A DNA stretch of 64,000 bases from an uncultured Prevotellaceae bacterium (GTDB lineage: Bacteria > Bacteroidota > Bacteroidia > Bacteroidales > Bacteroidaceae): positions 1-64,000 of the forward strand of contig CAMVOK010000016.1 of NCBI GenBank assembly GCA_947169115.1, written 5' to 3'. Positions 23,555 to 32,802 of this stretch are shown piece by piece; within the stretch, counting starts at the first letter, position 1; every line of letters begins with the position of its first letter. The position numbers and the translations under genes are program-made. Under the pieces are notes generated by a model that had not been told where the DNA came from, searched no databases, and was given only the letters and a program-made list of their open reading frames with translations.

Positions 23555-25780
23555 TTAATTGAAGAAGTTCCAACTGACTCCAAAGTGTATGTTCATGGGA
23601 TCCATGGGATAGTGGGGAGCCCAGAACATGCGACCTGTACCTGCATTCAAGTGTTTGCCCATGATATATATGCGACAATGCTTGATGTGTAGGTTAACGT
23701 ATGCGTTGATAATGGGGTAGTTACCAATCTTAGTACGTGTTGCATTCGTGTCTTGTACGGCAAATTGACCTATGCTTGTGGAATAGTCTGGGGCATAGTA
23801 GGATGTGAAGTATCGTACGTCACCTCCCACTTCTATATTCAGAACCTTGGCTATCCGGAAAGTCAGGTATAGATTGCTGTAAAGTGAAAGTTTGGGTAGG
23901 GGAAGAGCATCCTTATTTGAGGTAGTCTGATAGGTGGCCTCATTGTCCCAGTGGAAGGGGCCGAATTTTAAGTCCTGTTTTATGCCTAACGAGAACACTT
24001 GTATGTTGCTGGATGTTTGACGAACAGCTACGTCATGGCTATAGTCGGCAGAGAGCGTAGATGATGGGTCTGTGTCAATGAGCGTATTGGTCATGGCATA
24101 GTGGGTATAGTTCTTGATGTTCTCAAAACCTGCGTGCAGGGTCGTTTGGGTGCGCTGTATGCTTAAAGAGCCTTCAATACGCGATTTGAACTCCTTGGAT
24201 AGGTTGGTGTTATCCCACCAGGTGAATTGGTTATGGTAATGCTGATAGTAGAAATCAGGTGTTTCTGCACCAACGAATCCATGGGCTTCCACACTGACAG
24301 TGTCTTTACGTCCGAGTCGGAATTGAAGTTCTGCTGTACCATCGACTTCGAAATCTCCAGCATCTTCACCAGCAAATACGAAAAATCCGTTGGCGTTGTA
24401 ATGAATGAGTGAACCTTGTGTGCGACTCAGTTCACCTCCAACGGCCATATTGTGCTCCGAATAATGACGGGCAAAAATGTTTCCTACATCGTTAAAGTCG
24501 GGTAGGGTATATGCCTTGAATTCGTGGAAGGCAAACAGGGCAATTCCCATCTGTGCCCATTTGTTGAATCCCTCTCTAAGCGAAAGGGCTATCGTGTTCT
24601 TTATAACCAGTCCATTGGTGCGGTCTTTTACATTTGTCTTGTCGCCATAATAAAGATTGGTGTAGTAGTTTTCGGGCGTATTATGGGAATAGTAAGTATG
24701 CTTAAGGTTATTGATACTTAGGGTATGTATGATGCTTGAAACGGGAACAAATTCTTTGGGGATAATCTGACGGGCGCTCCATGCTTTTTGTAGAGAGTCC
24801 ACCATGGCTATTCGTAACAAAGAGTCCTTTTCTGCAACACTGCGTAAACTATCACTCATCTGTAGTAACAGCTCGTTGTCAGATGGCATTACGGGTTTCA
24901 GACTATCTGGGATTTCTATGTCTCGATGGAAACCTAAATTGTAGCGATGGGTGAGGAAATAGTCTTGATGCTTGTTGCGGTTCCATGTTGCAGATAAAGC
25001 TGTGGGGATGTCCTTCGATGTGAACTTTCTGGGGAAACTTTGGGGATCCCTGATATAAGCATCGTCTTCTATACCTCCATTCTCTGCCATCCTCAGATGA
25101 TTGAGGTTGGCGTAGGCATGGATGTTGTATCGTTCGCCTAAATAATAGCCAAAGAGTGTTCCCCCGAATTGACTGTTTGCCTGACTGTTGTAATAACCAC
25201 GTCCGTACAGATAGTCAAACTTCATACCGATACCCGCCTCTTTGTTTATGTTTGAAGCAAAATAGGCGTGCAGACGTTCCTGTCCGTTGGTCTTGGAACC
25301 GGCTTTGTGAAAGGCCAAATTTGTGAGGGGTGACAGGGTGTTGGAGAAACGAAAATCGCGCAGGCCACCGATGAGGTAGTCGTAGGGCCGCAAGAATACA
25401 AATGGGTTGGTTGCTTTCCGATGTAGGTATATGCGGCTTAGGCGTGGTGAGCCAAGATTGCCTAAGATATTATATTCACCATTGTAACCATTGGTTTCGT
25501 TGAAGTAATGGAACATGTGTACCACAGTGTCAGTACTTTCCTCTGGTATAATGGTCCCTAACCGTCCATCTACCGTCCATTGGTTTACTCCGATAGGAAC
25601 ATCCTCAAGACGATTCTCGGTGGTATCTCGTCCCCATGTACTATGGTTTGATTTAGGGCGAATGTATTCGTCCTCTTCATCAGAGTAGTTTCCTCCTGTG
25701 GGATTCTGAGGATACTCCTGTGCCTTTGTGGTAAGGCACAGGAGTAAGAACAGGATAACAAATGTTACTCTTTGCTTCAT
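23555..25780 (-). CDS. Putative outer-membrane porin
   Basis: The 741-aa product has a signal peptide (MKQRVTFVILFLLLCLTTKA) and a short acidic N-terminal region. A long beta-strand-rich body has many aromatic-girdle strands and ends in WNFFN with a terminal aromatic cluster, consistent with an outer-membrane barrel of the Bacteroidetes putative porin family. A charged helical insertion near residues 290-345 (LLLQMSDSLRSVAEKDSLL) probably lies outside the barrel. The ATG overlaps the stop of the oxidoreductase gamma subunit (TAATG). The porin is therefore coupled to the kor operon and may supply a substrate to it; that is inference. Confidence 0.82.
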   Translation of the reverse strand: MKQRVTFVILFLLLCLTTKAQEYPQNPTGGNYSDEEDEYIRPKSNHSTWGRDTTENRLEDVPIGVNQWTVDGRLGTIIPEESTDTVVHMFHYFNETNGYNGEYNILGNLGSPRLSRIYLHRKATNPFVFLRPYDYLIGGLRDFRFSNTLSPLTNLAFHKAGSKTNGQERLHAYFASNINKEAGIGMKFDYLYGRGYYNSQANSQFGGTLFGYYLGERYNIHAYANLNHLRMAENGGIEDDAYIRDPQSFPRKFTSKDIPTALSATWNRNKHQDYFLTHRYNLGFHRDIEIPDSLKPVMPSDNELLLQMSDSLRSVAEKDSLLRIAMVDSLQKAWSARQIIPKEFVPVSSIIHTLSINNLKHTYYSHNTPENYYTNLYYGDKTNVKDRTNGLVIKNTIALSLREGFNKWAQMGIALFAFHEFKAYTLPDFNDVGNIFARHYSEHNMAVGGELSRTQGSLIHYNANGFFVFAGEDAGDFEVDGTAELQFRLGRKDTVSVEAHGFVGAETPDFYYQHYHNQFTWWDNTNLSKEFKSRIEGSLSIQRTQTTLHAGFENIKNYTHYAMTNTLIDTDPSSTLSADYSHDVAVRQTSSNIQVFSLGIKQDLKFGPFHWDNEATYQTTSNKDALPLPKLSLYSNLYLTFRIAKVLNIEVGGDVRYFTSYYAPDYSTSIGQFAVQDTNATRTKIGNYPIINAYVNLHIKHCRIYIMGKHLNAGTGRMFWAPHYPMDPMNIHFGVSWNFFN

Positions 25781-26337
25781 TAGGCTTGCGAAACGGGGCT
25801 TATGGCTTCGTTTCCGCGTTTGAGTGCTTCTTCGTTAAGCGGAATGAGGTTATGGTGACGTTGGGGAAGAGTCTTATGAAGTGCCTTCAACACATTAGTA
25901 ATAGATACGACTGGACATACGTTAAGGAAACCACCCAGTACGAGCATATTGAATGCTTTCACGTTTGCCATCTCTGCTGCAACATCCATGGCATTGATGC
26001 GATACACGTTGATGTCGGTGCGCTGGGGTGGGGTGCTGATGCCATACGGGTCGTAAATGAGATTTCCACCTGGTTTAATCTTGCTCTCAAACTTATCCAA
26101 TGAAGGTTGGTTCAGAATGATGGCCGTATCATATTCACTAAGAATAGGTGAAGAAATCTTCTCGTCACTTACAATCACGGTGACATTGGCCGTGCCTCCA
26201 CGTTGTTCTGGTCCGTAAGAGGGCATCCACGTCACTTCTTTCCCTTCAAACAAGGCGGCATAAGCCAATATCTTTCCCATGGAGAGTACCCCCTGACCGC
26301 CGAATCCGGCTATGATTATCTCGCTTTTCATTGTCAA
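25780..26337 (-). CDS. 2-oxoacid:ferredoxin oxidoreductase, gamma subunit
   Basis: This 185-aa subunit has the gamma-domain start IIIAGFGGQGVLSMGK and the conserved SYGPEQRGGTANVTVIVS. Together with the alpha, beta and ferredoxin-like subunits encoded upstream it forms a CoA-acylating 2-oxoacid oxidoreductase that passes electrons to ferredoxin. Sequence alone does not separate 2-oxoglutarate (Kor) from branched-chain (Vor) specificity. It follows the beta subunit gene after 21 bp and overlaps the porin start. Confidence 0.93.
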   Translation of the reverse strand: MTMKSEIIIAGFGGQGVLSMGKILAYAALFEGKEVTWMPSYGPEQRGGTANVTVIVSDEKISSPILSEYDTAIILNQPSLDKFESKIKPGGNLIYDPYGISTPPQRTDINVYRINAMDVAAEMANVKAFNMLVLGGFLNVCPVVSITNVLKALHKTLPQRHHNLIPLNEEALKRGNEAISPVSQA

Positions 26338-26358
26338 ATATCCGTTATCAATTATCCA

Positions 26359-27123
26359 TTAAGCTTTGTCCTTCAAATCTCCGAGTTTGTAATAAGGGAA
26401 CATGTGGTCTTCCATCCACTGGTTCGCTTCTTCTGGTGTTTTCTTCCAACCAGAACTACAGGTGCTGACAATTTCGACAAGCGAACTACCTTTTCCTTGC
26501 ATGGAGTATTCGAAAGCCTTGCGTATGGCGGCTTTGGCTCGACGTATGTAAGCTACCTTGTTCACAGCTTGGCGCGTTACGTAACATGTTCCTTCCAATG
26601 TTGCTGCAATCTCGGTTATTTTCAGGGGGAATCCGTGGAGGGAGGCCTCGCGACCATAGGGACAGGTGGCAGTTTTCATGCCCATCAATGTGGTTGGGGC
26701 CATCTGGCCTCCGGTCATACCATAAATGGCATTGTTGACGAAGATAATGGCTATGTTGTCACCACGGTTTAGGGCATGGATGGTTTCGGCAGTGCCGATG
26801 CAAGCCAAATCGCCATCTCCCTGATAAGTGAATACCAAATTCTCCGGCCACAGGCGCTTGGTTGCACAGGCAATGGCTGGTGCACGTCCGTGGGCAGCTT
26901 CTATCCAGTCAATGTCCAGATAGTTATAGGCGAAAACAGCACATCCTACGGGAGAAACGCCGACGGAACGGTTTTCCATGCCCATTTCCTCAATAACTTC
27001 AGCTATCAGTTTATGCACTACGCTGTGGCTACATCCAGGACAATAGTGCATGGGGTTGTCGTTGAGAAGCGTAGGCTTCTTATAGACTAAATTTTCGGGT
27101 TGTATGATATCTTGGTTTGTCAT
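26359..27123 (-). CDS. 2-oxoacid:ferredoxin oxidoreductase, beta subunit (TPP-binding)
   Basis: The 254-aa beta subunit binds thiamine pyrophosphate. The motif YQGDGDLACIGTAETIHALNRG, with the NN some 25 residues later (FVNNAIYGMTGGQ), is the classic GDG-NN signature. Cysteines in HYCPGCSHS near residue 28 match cluster or structural ligands of this family. The length is short, as for Kor/Vor beta chains. It lies between the 81-aa membrane protein gene (7 bp away) and the gamma subunit gene. Confidence 0.94.
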   Translation of the reverse strand: MTNQDIIQPENLVYKKPTLLNDNPMHYCPGCSHSVVHKLIAEVIEEMGMENRSVGVSPVGCAVFAYNYLDIDWIEAAHGRAPAIACATKRLWPENLVFTYQGDGDLACIGTAETIHALNRGDNIAIIFVNNAIYGMTGGQMAPTTLMGMKTATCPYGREASLHGFPLKITEIAATLEGTCYVTRQAVNKVAYIRRAKAAIRKAFEYSMQGKGSSLVEIVSTCSSGWKKTPEEANQWMEDHMFPYYKLGDLKDKA

Positions 27124-27129
27124 ATCTGC

Positions 27130-27375
27130 TTATAGCATAAATCGAACAAAAAGTTCTATGGTTTTAAATAACATTCCTATTGCTATGGTCCCTAATCCAT
27201 AGATATGTTTCTCTGGAAGGTAGAAGTATAAGACCAGTCCAACGGCGGCTGTTGCCAAGAACAGAAAATTTAGAATGTTGCGTATGCGGCCTGTGTCGGA
27301 ACTATGGCCTCTTTTACGGCGTATGCGTTCTAATTCTCTCTGTTGTTCAGCGAGCATCTCGTTTACGTCTTCCAT
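27130..27375 (-). CDS. Small two-helix membrane protein inside the kor operon
   Basis: This 81-aa protein has an N-terminal charged helix (EMLAEQQRELERIRRKRG) and two predicted transmembrane segments (ILNFLFLATAAVGLVLYFYL and IYGLGTIAIGMLFKTIELFV). It sits between the alpha and beta subunit genes with gaps of 6-7 bp on both sides, so it is certainly co-transcribed. It might tether the oxidoreductase to the membrane, but that is speculation from position only. I recognise no named family. Confidence 0.8.
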   Translation of the reverse strand: MEDVNEMLAEQQRELERIRRKRGHSSDTGRIRNILNFLFLATAAVGLVLYFYLPEKHIYGLGTIAIGMLFKTIELFVRFML

Positions 27376-27381
27376 AGCAGT

Positions 27382-28461
27382 TTATTGCTTCATCTTCTCT
27401 ACTTCGTTTACAATCTCCTCTGGAGTGGGGACTATGCCACCCATGCGCCCATAGTGGAATACCGGAACACAACCTTGCACGGCCAGTTGTATGTCTTCTA
27501 CCATCTGACCAGCGTTGATTTCCATGCTTAATATTCCTTTGGCTTTCTGTGCCAGTGTCTTGATGGCCTGACTTGGGAAGGGCCACAGGGTGATGGGGCG
27601 AAGCATACCGACGCGAATGCCCTTAGCACGACATAACTCAATGGCTTTTTGGGCAATTCGAGCAGCAGAACCAAATGCAACAATAAGGTATTCCGCGTCT
27701 TCGGTCATATATTCCTCATAGCGTACTTCCTTTTCCTTGATTTCCTTGTATTTCTCTTGAAGATGTATGTTATGTAACTCCATGGCATGAGGATCCAGTT
27801 CAAGGGAAGTTACAATATTCTTCTTGCGGTTTTTGCATCCATTGGCAGCCCAAGGACATTCTTGGCGAAGTTCCTCCTCTGTTCGACGAGGTTTGAAGGG
27901 AGGCAAGACCACTTTCTCCATCATCTGTCCGATTACACCGTCGCTAAGCATGATGACGGGAATGCGGTAACGGAATGCCAGTGTGAATGACAAATCCACG
28001 AAGTCTGCCATTTCCTGCACACTTGCGGGAGCCAATACAATTACGTTGTAGTCACCGTTGCCACCGCCTCTTGTACTTTGGAAATAGTCTCCCTGACTGG
28101 GCTGTATGGTACCCAGACCTGGACCACCACGCTGCACATTGACGATAAGACCAGGAATTTCGGCACCAGCCATATAGGTTATGCCCTCTTGCATAAGGGC
28201 GACACCAGGACTTGACGATGATGTCATGACGCGCTTGCCTGTTGCACCTCCACCATAAACCATGTTGATGGATGCCAACTCACTTTCAGCCTGTACGACT
28301 ACCATTCCTGTTGTTTCCCATGGCTTCTCTACGGCCAGGGTCTCAAGAATCTCACTTTGGGGGGTAATGGGGTAGCCGAAATATCCATCGCAGCCACAAC
28401 GGATTGCTGCATGGGCAATGGCTTCGTTCCCCTTCATTAACAAAATTTCGTTTTCCTCCAT
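27382..28461 (-). CDS. 2-oxoacid:ferredoxin oxidoreductase, alpha subunit (VorB/KorA type)
   Basis: The 359-aa alpha subunit contains the pyrimidine-binding domain of the TPP enzyme (residues about 1-190, GYPITPQSEILE and the conserved Glu in QAESELASINMV). A C-terminal transketolase-like domain (GIRVGMLRPITLWPFP) follows. In automatic annotation this subtype is usually called 3-methyl-2-oxobutanoate dehydrogenase subunit VorB, although the physiological substrate may be 2-oxoglutarate. It is preceded by the ferredoxin subunit gene with a 6-bp gap. Confidence 0.92.
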   Translation of the reverse strand: MEENEILLMKGNEAIAHAAIRCGCDGYFGYPITPQSEILETLAVEKPWETTGMVVVQAESELASINMVYGGGATGKRVMTSSSSPGVALMQEGITYMAGAEIPGLIVNVQRGGPGLGTIQPSQGDYFQSTRGGGNGDYNVIVLAPASVQEMADFVDLSFTLAFRYRIPVIMLSDGVIGQMMEKVVLPPFKPRRTEEELRQECPWAANGCKNRKKNIVTSLELDPHAMELHNIHLQEKYKEIKEKEVRYEEYMTEDAEYLIVAFGSAARIAQKAIELCRAKGIRVGMLRPITLWPFPSQAIKTLAQKAKGILSMEINAGQMVEDIQLAVQGCVPVFHYGRMGGIVPTPEEIVNEVEKMKQ

Positions 28462-28467
28462 ATTAAT

Positions 28468-28683
28468 TTATCTTTTACGATACACTGTAATACAACCGTC
28501 GGGGCATACAATAGCACAGGATGTACAGCCTGTGCACATACCTTCTGCTACTTGTTCTGCATAGGGGTAGCCCTTCTTGTTTACGGTTTTCTTTGTCAGT
28601 CTAATGATGTTCAGAGGACATGCTACGGCGCACAAATTGCAGCCCTTGCACCTTTCTGTGTCTACGATTATTGCTCCTCTCAT
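28468..28683 (-). CDS. 4Fe-4S dicluster ferredoxin subunit of 2-oxoacid oxidoreductase
   Basis: This 71-aa protein has two complete cluster-binding motifs, CKGCNLCAVACP and CTGCTSCAIVCP, each CX2CX2CX3C. It is the delta-type electron-transfer subunit taking electrons from the TPP site towards external ferredoxin. It is the first of the oxidoreductase structural genes. A 38-bp gap separates it from the TPR gene upstream. Confidence 0.95.
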   Translation of the reverse strand: MRGAIIVDTERCKGCNLCAVACPLNIIRLTKKTVNKKGYPYAEQVAEGMCTGCTSCAIVCPDGCITVYRKR

Positions 28684-28721
28684 ATATTTAATCTTTTAAT
28701 CTTAAAAACTAATTTATTCGT

Positions 28722-28922
28722 TTAGGGGTTGTACATTTGTTTGCAATAGAAGTTCAGGATATTGTCAAGCATTTCCTTGGCTTTGACTGCAGGTGATGAG
28801 GGATTTAGCTCGATGGCTTGGTTATAGCATTCCAAGGCATGCTGCCAGTCACTTTGTTGCCTGAACTGGTTCCCCATGGCATATAACCTTTCGGCCTCGG
28901 CTATCTTTTCTCCTTCGTTCAT
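28722..28922 (-). CDS. Small TPR-motif protein
   Basis: The 66-aa protein consists of little more than one and a half tetratricopeptide motifs (AERLYAMGNQFRQQSDWQHALECYNQAIELNPSSP). It has no signal peptide, so it is presumably a cytoplasmic protein-interaction module. The ATG overlaps the stop of the DUF4468 gene (TAATG), and the ferredoxin subunit follows. Its role in this operon is unknown. Confidence 0.82.
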   Translation of the reverse strand: MNEGEKIAEAERLYAMGNQFRQQSDWQHALECYNQAIELNPSSPAVKAKEMLDNILNFYCKQMYNP

Positions 28923-29554
28923 TATTCTACGACCACGTTTTTCTTGCGTGGCATAACGGGTTTTACTTCCTCCTTTTCCTCGAAGGACTCCATTGCCGCA
29001 TTGAATATGGCTTCTGCACGGTCAACTGTTTTACGACGGAATTTGCCGCTCTTGGGATAAAGTTTGGTCTGGGCTTTGTTCAATGCCTCTTCGTCGCTTA
29101 TCCACTCTTCGGCCTTGAATATAATGCCATTCTGGGTTTCCATATCTTCGTTGTAATAATACGAGATATTTGTAATCTTCATGGTTATACGATGGCCACT
29201 CGTGGCAACCTCTATTTGGTAGCGGAAACGCGTGCGGTCGAGGTTGAAAGCTTTTTTCTTGAATACCATCCATTCGCAGACGCGAGCCGTTATGTTCGCG
29301 GGTGTGTCCTCTATCACGCGGGCGTAGTTGCCTGGGGCTGGAATGGAGGTTTCTACTAATTGCTTGACAAACTGATTCATTGCGGCTTGAATCTCAGCCT
29401 CAGTTTTGCTGGGTACAGAGAAAGACTTCGTGAAAGTTACCATGCCGTTTTCTTCAGGTACAGCCCCTTTCAGATATTTAGAGTCGTCTCTTTTCTCTTT
29501 TGCCGTTGCGCCTACAGCAACAAACAGCATCATACAAAATAGTAACTTTTTCAT
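28922..29554 (-). CDS. DUF4468 domain exported protein
   Basis: The 210-aa protein has a signal peptide (MKKLLFCMMLFVAVGATA). A DUF4468 domain with TBP-like fold follows (about residues 35-150), containing FTKSFSVPSKTEAEI and RFRYQIEVATSGHRITMKITNISYYY. The lysine-rich C-terminus (PRKKNVVVE) is unusual. Function unknown; periplasmic by the signal peptide. It is the likely first gene of the unit leading into the TPR and kor genes. It follows the ABC permease gene after 17 bp, so read-through from the export operon is possible. Confidence 0.85.
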   Translation of the reverse strand: MKKLLFCMMLFVAVGATAKEKRDDSKYLKGAVPEENGMVTFTKSFSVPSKTEAEIQAAMNQFVKQLVETSIPAPGNYARVIEDTPANITARVCEWMVFKKKAFNLDRTRFRYQIEVATSGHRITMKITNISYYYNEDMETQNGIIFKAEEWISDEEALNKAQTKLYPKSGKFRRKTVDRAEAIFNAAMESFEEKEEVKPVMPRKKNVVVE

Positions 29555-29571
29555 ATCTATTTTATTCTTAA

Positions 29572-30792
29572 TTACTCATATCTTAGTGCCTCAATGGGAT
29601 CCATGTGGGCTGCTTTCAGCGAAGGCCCAATTCCAAATGCAATACCAATAAATGCACACACACCAAAACTTACCAGCACACTCCACAAGGGAACCGTGGC
29701 TGGAAATCCTATTAGGTTTGCCAATCCACTTAATAGATAACCTAATCCCACGCCAATGACACCTCCTGATAGACTTATCATAATGCTCTCAAGGAGAAAC
29801 TGGCGACTGATGTCGATGCCTCTTGCTCCTACTGACATGCGTAGGCCAATCTCTTTCGTGCGTTCCGTCACAGACACAAGCATGATGTTCATAATGCCAA
29901 TGCCTGCCACCAGCAGGGAGAATGCTGCTGCAACCACGAGCACGGTTTGCAAGGTAGTCATGGTGCTGGACATCGTTTCCATGATTTCTTGTTGTGAACG
30001 GATGGTGAAGTCGTCTTCTTCACCCTCCTTTATCTTGTGATTGCGTCGCAGTATGCCCGATAGTTCTTCTATGGCATCGTCGCTTAGCTCTTCTTTCAGG
30101 GCACTGACATTGATACTACTGAAAAACGTCTGTGCTGCAATGCGCTTCATCACCGTTGTGTAGGGAGCTATCATCACGTTATCCTGATCCATTCCCCATG
30201 AGTTATAACCTTTCGATTTCAGTATGCCGACAATGCGGAAAGGAATACTCTTGAAGCGGATAGTTTTTCCTACTGCATCGAAATTTTTGTCTCCGAATAG
30301 CTCTTCCACGATAGTAGTACCCACCACACATACTTTAGTACTCTTTAATACGTCTTCTTCGGTGAAGCAGTCTCCGTCTTTTATTTCCCATAGTTTTATG
30401 GTCAGGTATTCAGGGCTTTCGCCATAGACCGTAGTATTGGTGTTGTTTGCTCCATAGATAACTTGCCCACTGGCATTTACTTCGGGGCTGACATGAGTAA
30501 TTAGTTTTGCTTCGTTTTGTATGGCTTCGTAATCGGCCATTTTCAGGGTTTGCATGGCAGAAGGGTCAAGTCGTACGCCACCACGCATGTCGCCGCCGGG
30601 GCGGATGGTCAGCAGGTTGGTTCCCATCTTCGAGAGTTCCTTGCGGATACTATCCTTAGAACCCTGTCCGATAGCCATCATAGTAATAACAGCTGCTACA
30701 CCGATGATGATGCCCAACGTGGAAAGCAGGGTGCGAGATTTATTGTTCATGATGGCCGTGATGGCCACTTTCAACAGATTAGCAAAATTCAT
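29572..30792 (-). CDS. MacB-like ABC transporter permease
   Basis: This 406-aa permease has the MacB topology: one N-terminal transmembrane helix (TLLSTLGIIIGVAAVITMMAIGQG), a large periplasmic MacB_PCD domain (about residues 45-260) and three C-terminal helices of the FtsX fold (VLVVAAAFSLLVAGIGIMNIMLVSV). It works with the separate ATPase, the HlyD-like adaptor and TolC encoded just upstream. Together they form a tripartite pump for macrolides, peptides or other exported molecules. A short CAACTTT repeat separates it from the ATPase gene. Confidence 0.93.
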   Translation of the reverse strand: MNFANLLKVAITAIMNNKSRTLLSTLGIIIGVAAVITMMAIGQGSKDSIRKELSKMGTNLLTIRPGGDMRGGVRLDPSAMQTLKMADYEAIQNEAKLITHVSPEVNASGQVIYGANNTNTTVYGESPEYLTIKLWEIKDGDCFTEEDVLKSTKVCVVGTTIVEELFGDKNFDAVGKTIRFKSIPFRIVGILKSKGYNSWGMDQDNVMIAPYTTVMKRIAAQTFFSSINVSALKEELSDDAIEELSGILRRNHKIKEGEEDDFTIRSQQEIMETMSSTMTTLQTVLVVAAAFSLLVAGIGIMNIMLVSVTERTKEIGLRMSVGARGIDISRQFLLESIMISLSGGVIGVGLGYLLSGLANLIGFPATVPLWSVLVSFGVCAFIGIAFGIGPSLKAAHMDPIEALRYE

Positions 30793-30828
30793 TAATTCTC
30801 AACTTTCAATTTTCAACTTTCAACTTCC

Positions 30829-31584
30829 TTAGTCATCTTGATTCTTAGGCAGAGCAGCCAAAGCTTCTGCGGCAGAGAGTATGTTCTTATTTTCCACGTC
30901 TTCGCGAATCTTGCCGTCGCGCAGCATGATGTTGCGGCTGCTATACTGGGCAATTTCGGGATTGTGGGTGACGAAGACAATGGTACGTCCCTGTCTGTGT
31001 AGTTCCTGGAAAAGAACAAGGATTTCAAAGCTTGTTCTCGTATCCAAGTTACCTGTAGCCTCGTCGGCAAGAATGACGGCAGGATTGTTTACCAAGGCAC
31101 GGGCAATGGCTACACGCTGCATCTGTCCGCCTGACATCTGGTTTGACCTATGCTCCAGACGGTCGCCCAATCCTACTGCTTTTAGTGCCTCAATGGCAGC
31201 CTCACGACGTTTCTTGGCCGAGTATGCGCTGTTGTACATCAAAGGCAGTTCTACGTTCTCTACGGCTGTCGTCTTCGCCAGTAGGTTATAGTTCTGGAAG
31301 ATAAAGCCAATCTTTCGATTACGGAGTACAGCACGGTCGCGGCGACGCATTTTGCGCACAGGCACACCGTCAAGGATGTATTCGCCACTTGTGGGAGTAT
31401 CGAGGCATCCCAGTTGATTCAGCAGCGTTGACTTGCCAGAGCCCGAGGTGCCCATGATGGTGACAAACTCACCCTCATGAATCTTGAAACTCACGCCGCG
31501 CAGAGCCTTGACGACCTCGCTGCCCACGTGGAACTCGCGACGTACGTTTTGCAATTCAATGACAACCTTTTTATTCTCATTCAT
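30829..31584 (-). CDS. MacB/LolD-like ABC transporter ATP-binding protein
   Basis: The 251-aa ATPase shows Walker A GTSGSGKST (about residues 45-53), Q-loop IFQNYNLL, signature MSGGQMQR and Walker B VILADEATGNLD, the pattern of the MacB/LolD group. In most MacB proteins this domain is fused to the permease; here it is a separate gene. The C-terminal 25 residues (ENKNILSAAEALAALPKNQDD) are an added helix. Gap to the adaptor gene is 21 bp. Confidence 0.94.
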   Translation of the reverse strand: MNENKKVVIELQNVRREFHVGSEVVKALRGVSFKIHEGEFVTIMGTSGSGKSTLLNQLGCLDTPTSGEYILDGVPVRKMRRRDRAVLRNRKIGFIFQNYNLLAKTTAVENVELPLMYNSAYSAKKRREAAIEALKAVGLGDRLEHRSNQMSGGQMQRVAIARALVNNPAVILADEATGNLDTRTSFEILVLFQELHRQGRTIVFVTHNPEIAQYSSRNIMLRDGKIREDVENKNILSAAEALAALPKNQDD

Positions 31585-31605
31585 AGCCTCTAATCCCTAA
31601 TCTTT

Positions 31606-32766
31606 TTATCCCTTTTTCTTTTCGTTGCGGTTTTTGGGGCGAGGCATGAAGGGATTGCCACCACTTTCTTCTTGTTCTTCGTCCATTTGTCCGTTCTGTA
31701 CATCGGTCAGCACTTCGGTTCCCGCATTCACGCCATTTACAATTTGAGTCAATGTACCGTTAGTCATGCCCGTTTCTACGGCTAATGCCTTAATGTTAGG
31801 TCCTTCTTTTACCCATAGCTTTTGCTTGGCATTAGTATCGGTGATGGTCTCACCTTCGTTTAACATGGCTTCGTTGGGTGTGAATCGTAATGCCTTTGCC
31901 GGAACCGCTAAAACATCTTTTACTTCCATCGTATAGATGTTTACGTTGGCTGTGAGGCCGGGTTTCAGTTTCAGGTCTTGGTTGGGGGCGCTGATTACAA
32001 CTTCGTAGGTAACGACGTTACTTTCTGTGGTTGCCTGTTGGCGTACTTGTGTGACTTTTCCTTCAAAGGTGTCGTTGGGGAAGGCGTCAACGGTGAATGT
32101 TACACGTTGACCTTCTTTAACTTCGCCTATGTCAGCCTCGTCAACGTCTGCAATGACACGCATGTCGGTTAAGTCTTGGGCAATCTTGAAGAGGGTAGGT
32201 GTGTTGAAGCTTGATGCAACGGTCTGTCCTTCCTCTACTTCCTTTGATAGAACTATTCCGTCTATCGGACTTGTAATGGTGGCATAGCCTAAATCCGTTT
32301 GCGCACGTTTTACACTCTCCTGTTGCTGAGCTACGGTCTGTTGGGCACGGACGTAACTCAAACGAGCTTGGTCATAATCGTTGGCCGAGATAAGTCCTTG
32401 ATCATACAGGTTCTTGTAACGTTCGTAGTTTGTTTTTTGGTAATCGAGGTCACATTGTGCACTCTTGAGGTTGGCCTGAGCCGCAGCCAGTGTTGAGAGC
32501 AGATTGGTACGATCAAGTTCAGCTATCACCTGCCCGGCTTTTACTACGCTGTTGTAGTCAACATATAGCTTGCTTACGATACCACTGACCTGAGTACCCA
32601 CATCCACACTTGTTACTGGCTCAATAGTGCCTGTGGCTGTTACACTGGTGGTAATATCTTGTTTTTCCACCGTTGCTGTAGAGTAGGTGAACTCCACTTT
32701 CTTCTTGCAGCTCACACAAAGCAAGCCTGTCATGCTTAACGCGCAAATGATTTTTATGAACTTCAT
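31606..32766 (-). CDS. MacA/HlyD-like periplasmic adaptor protein
   Basis: This 386-aa membrane-fusion protein has a probable lipoprotein signal (MTGLLCVSC, Cys20, followed by Lys residues; the -3 residue is atypical). The lipoyl/barrel-sandwich parts (VTATGTIEPVTSVDVG) surround an alpha-helical hairpin (about residues 95-165). A beta-barrel domain and a membrane-proximal domain follow. It bridges the ABC permease and TolC. The tail is rich in Asn/Lys (MPRPKNRNEKKKG). Confidence 0.93.
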   Translation of the reverse strand: MKFIKIICALSMTGLLCVSCKKKVEFTYSTATVEKQDITTSVTATGTIEPVTSVDVGTQVSGIVSKLYVDYNSVVKAGQVIAELDRTNLLSTLAAAQANLKSAQCDLDYQKTNYERYKNLYDQGLISANDYDQARLSYVRAQQTVAQQQESVKRAQTDLGYATITSPIDGIVLSKEVEEGQTVASSFNTPTLFKIAQDLTDMRVIADVDEADIGEVKEGQRVTFTVDAFPNDTFEGKVTQVRQQATTESNVVTYEVVISAPNQDLKLKPGLTANVNIYTMEVKDVLAVPAKALRFTPNEAMLNEGETITDTNAKQKLWVKEGPNIKALAVETGMTNGTLTQIVNGVNAGTEVLTDVQNGQMDEEQEESGGNPFMPRPKNRNEKKKG

Positions 32767-32802
32767 ATATTCAATTCTTCACTCTTAATTCTTAATTCTT
32801 CA

